Shown here: positions 62,233 to 64,000 of the stretch, piece after piece
Layout: each line of letters opens with the position of its first letter
Numbering within the stretch: position 1 is the first letter of the stretch
Assembly: GCF_035594125.1 (NCBI RefSeq)
Contig: NC_087192.1
Location: 12,558,501 to 12,622,500, forward strand
DNA length: 64,000 nt
Source of the DNA: Scylla paramamosain
Lineage: Eukaryota; Arthropoda; Malacostraca; Decapoda; Portunidae
Direction of reading: 5' to 3'
Position numbers and translations under genes: made by a program
The notes under the pieces: generated by a model
What the model was told of the DNA's origin: nothing
Database searches by the model: none
What the model saw: only the letters and a program-made list of their open reading frames with translations

Positions 62233-64000
62233 TCTTTTTTGTTCCTTAGTTACTAAAACGTACAAAATCCCCAAAATGTATTCAAAATACCCTATATTGC
62301 TAAAGAAAACGCCATTATGAGAATATTGTCTTATGAGTGTTTTTGAACTTCTTACGCACAAAAAACGTTAAAACTCTTTGTGAAGAAACAGAATAACATT
62401 ACCAAAAATGTGTATTTTGAGTGTATTTCACATTGTTAGGTCCCATAACCCGAAACTGCATACAAAGCATCCTCTATGGGGAAACGGAACATGATTTCCA
62501 GAAATGTGTCTTTGAAGTGTTTGTGAGCGTGCTAGGCATAAAAAAGCTAAAAAGCAAGGAAAACACCCTATATGGGAAATGAAAAAAAAAGCATTACCAA
62601 AAAGTGTCTTTTCAGTGTTTCGAGCTACTTACGTAACAAAATGTTAAAATGTATGCAACCCTGTATGGAAAGGAGAATAACTATCAAAAACAATTATTTT
62701 GATTTTTTTTTTTTTGAGCTTGCTACGTACAAAAACGCCAAAACGCTGTGAACAACTTTACATGTGAAAAAAAAACAACAACAATACGAGAAACGTTTAT
62801 TATGAGTGTAAGCTTATTAGGTACGAAAACTCTAAAACTCATAAAAAGAATTCCTTACGGAAAAAAAAGAAAAATACAAAAAACATGCATTTTGAGTGTA
62901 TTTTACATTCTTAGTTTCCCTAACGCAATATGCATGCAAACCACTCTATAAGATGAAAGTAAACGACATTTCCAGTAACGTGTCTTTTGAGTGTTTGTAA
63001 GCGTGTTAGGCACAAAAACCTAAAAAGCATAAAAATGTACGATATATGAAGAGATAGAACAACATTACCAAAAACGTGTATATTGAGTACATTTCACATT
63101 GCAAGGTACCAAAACGACAAAATGCATGCAAAGCACACTATTTGGGGAAATGACCTATTTAGGTTAAGGAAACGAAATTTCCCCCAAAAAACGTTTTTTT
63201 TTTGTTTTGTTTTTTGTTTAGTTTCTATGAGCGTGTTAGGAATGAAAACACACAGAAAAAAAGAAATGGAAAACACCCTATATGGGGAAAAAAAGAAAAA
63301 CTATCAAAAACAACTCTTTTCAGTGTTTTTTGACCTCCTTACGTACCAAAACTCTAAAACACATGCAAAATACACTTTATGGAGAAACAGATTAACATTA
63401 CCAAAAACAAGTATTTTCATCGATTTTGAACTTTTTACGCACAATTTCGCCAAAATGCATTGAAAATACGATATATGGGGTAACGAAAGAACATTACGAG
63501 AAACATGTATTATCAGTGTTTTTAAGCTTCTTAGGTACAAAATCGTTAAATCGCATAAATACCACTCATTATGAAGAAATAGACAAACTTTACCAAAAAT
63601 GTGTTTTTCAGTATTTTTCACATTCTTAGTTACCAAAACACCAAAGTGCATGCAAAGCCCTTCATAATGGAAAACGAAAGGAAATTTCCAGAAACGTTTC
63701 TTTTGAGTGTTTATAAGCGTTTTATGCATCAAAACGATATATGGGGAAAGGAAACGAGATTTCCAGAAACATGTGTTTTTAGTGTTTACACGCGTGCTAG
63801 GCACCAAAACGCTAAAGAGCATGGAAATCACCCTATATGGAATACAAAACTACATTATAAGAAACTTGTCTTTTGTGTGTGTGTGTGTTTTTTTTTTTTT
63901 AGCTTCTTATGTACCAAAACAATAAAACATGCATGCATGCATGGAATCCATGCATGCATGCATGGAAAAAAAAAGTATTATATAAAACAAAGTATTTTGA
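62233..64000 (-). repeat. Satellite array S3 (inverted, runs off the window)
   Basis: The same reverse monomers as S2. The cacattgttagg type recurs at 62429, about 62904, 63095 and 63619, with spacings of 475, 191 and 524. Most intervals fit about 5 monomers; the 191-bp interval suggests a local deletion. About 18 monomers are seen and the array continues beyond 64000. Confidence 0.8.
63928..63965. repeat. (CATG)n palindrome
   Basis: catgcatgcatgcatgg, a 3-base centre aat, then the exact inverse. A local expansion within a satellite monomer at its catgc site. Confidence 0.85.

Overview
This is AT-rich eukaryotic DNA. It is crowded with transposons and very long dinucleotide microsatellites: (GA/TC)n, (TA)n, (TG/CA)n and a (TTA)n tract of about 390 bp. 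The retrotransposon families and the GA- and CA-rich repeats look most like a decapod crustacean, probably a brachyuran crab. That assignment is inference from repeat style; no species-diagnostic gene is present. There are no prokaryotic features.

One host gene is clear: PIGN, the GPI ethanolamine phosphate transferase 1, on the minus strand. Coding exon 1 (50568-50782) and exon 2 (23687-23907) have consensus splice sites and matching phase. They are separated by a 26.7-kb intron. Intron 2 then runs off the left edge, so 1-23686 is also probably intronic. A possible exon of a second gene lies at 59519-59667 (+), with low confidence.

The PIGN introns are packed with nested transposons. From 1 to 19 kb there are antisense CR1/jockey-like LINE copies (here 'LINE-I') whose 3' ends run into (CA)n. 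These alternate with copies of a second LINE ('LINE-II') that has a poly(A) tail. Three LINE-II RT units stand head to tail at 8.2-13.1 kb, and the middle one looks like a recombinant of its neighbours. From 19 to 23.6 kb a DIRS-type tyrosine-recombinase retrotransposon sits inside the 5' leader of a LINE-II copy. Intron 1 (24-50.5 kb) holds a degenerate arthropod repeat-protein pseudogene, a third LINE, a hAT-like element with a target duplication, a Tigger-type transposase pseudogene, a Tc1 remnant, a Tigger deletion derivative, and a long antisense CR1-like LINE ('LINE-V') with a PHD-like ORF1. A TA-flanked MITE interrupts LINE-V.

Upstream of PIGN, from 51.4 kb to the right edge, the sequence is dominated by a diverged satellite with a monomer of about 95-99 bp. 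It forms a higher-order repeat: about 8 monomers (about 792 bp) in the forward array at 51.4-54.9 kb, and about 5 monomers (about 475 bp) in inverted arrays at 56.7-58.7 and 62.2-64.0 kb. A LINE-II copy lies at the inversion point. Between the inverted arrays are a CpG-rich minisatellite, a 314-bp inverted-repeat element with two internal hairpins, a roughly 1-kb polypyrimidine tract and the (TTA)n tract. All coordinates and periodicities were read by eye; alignments would sharpen the boundaries.
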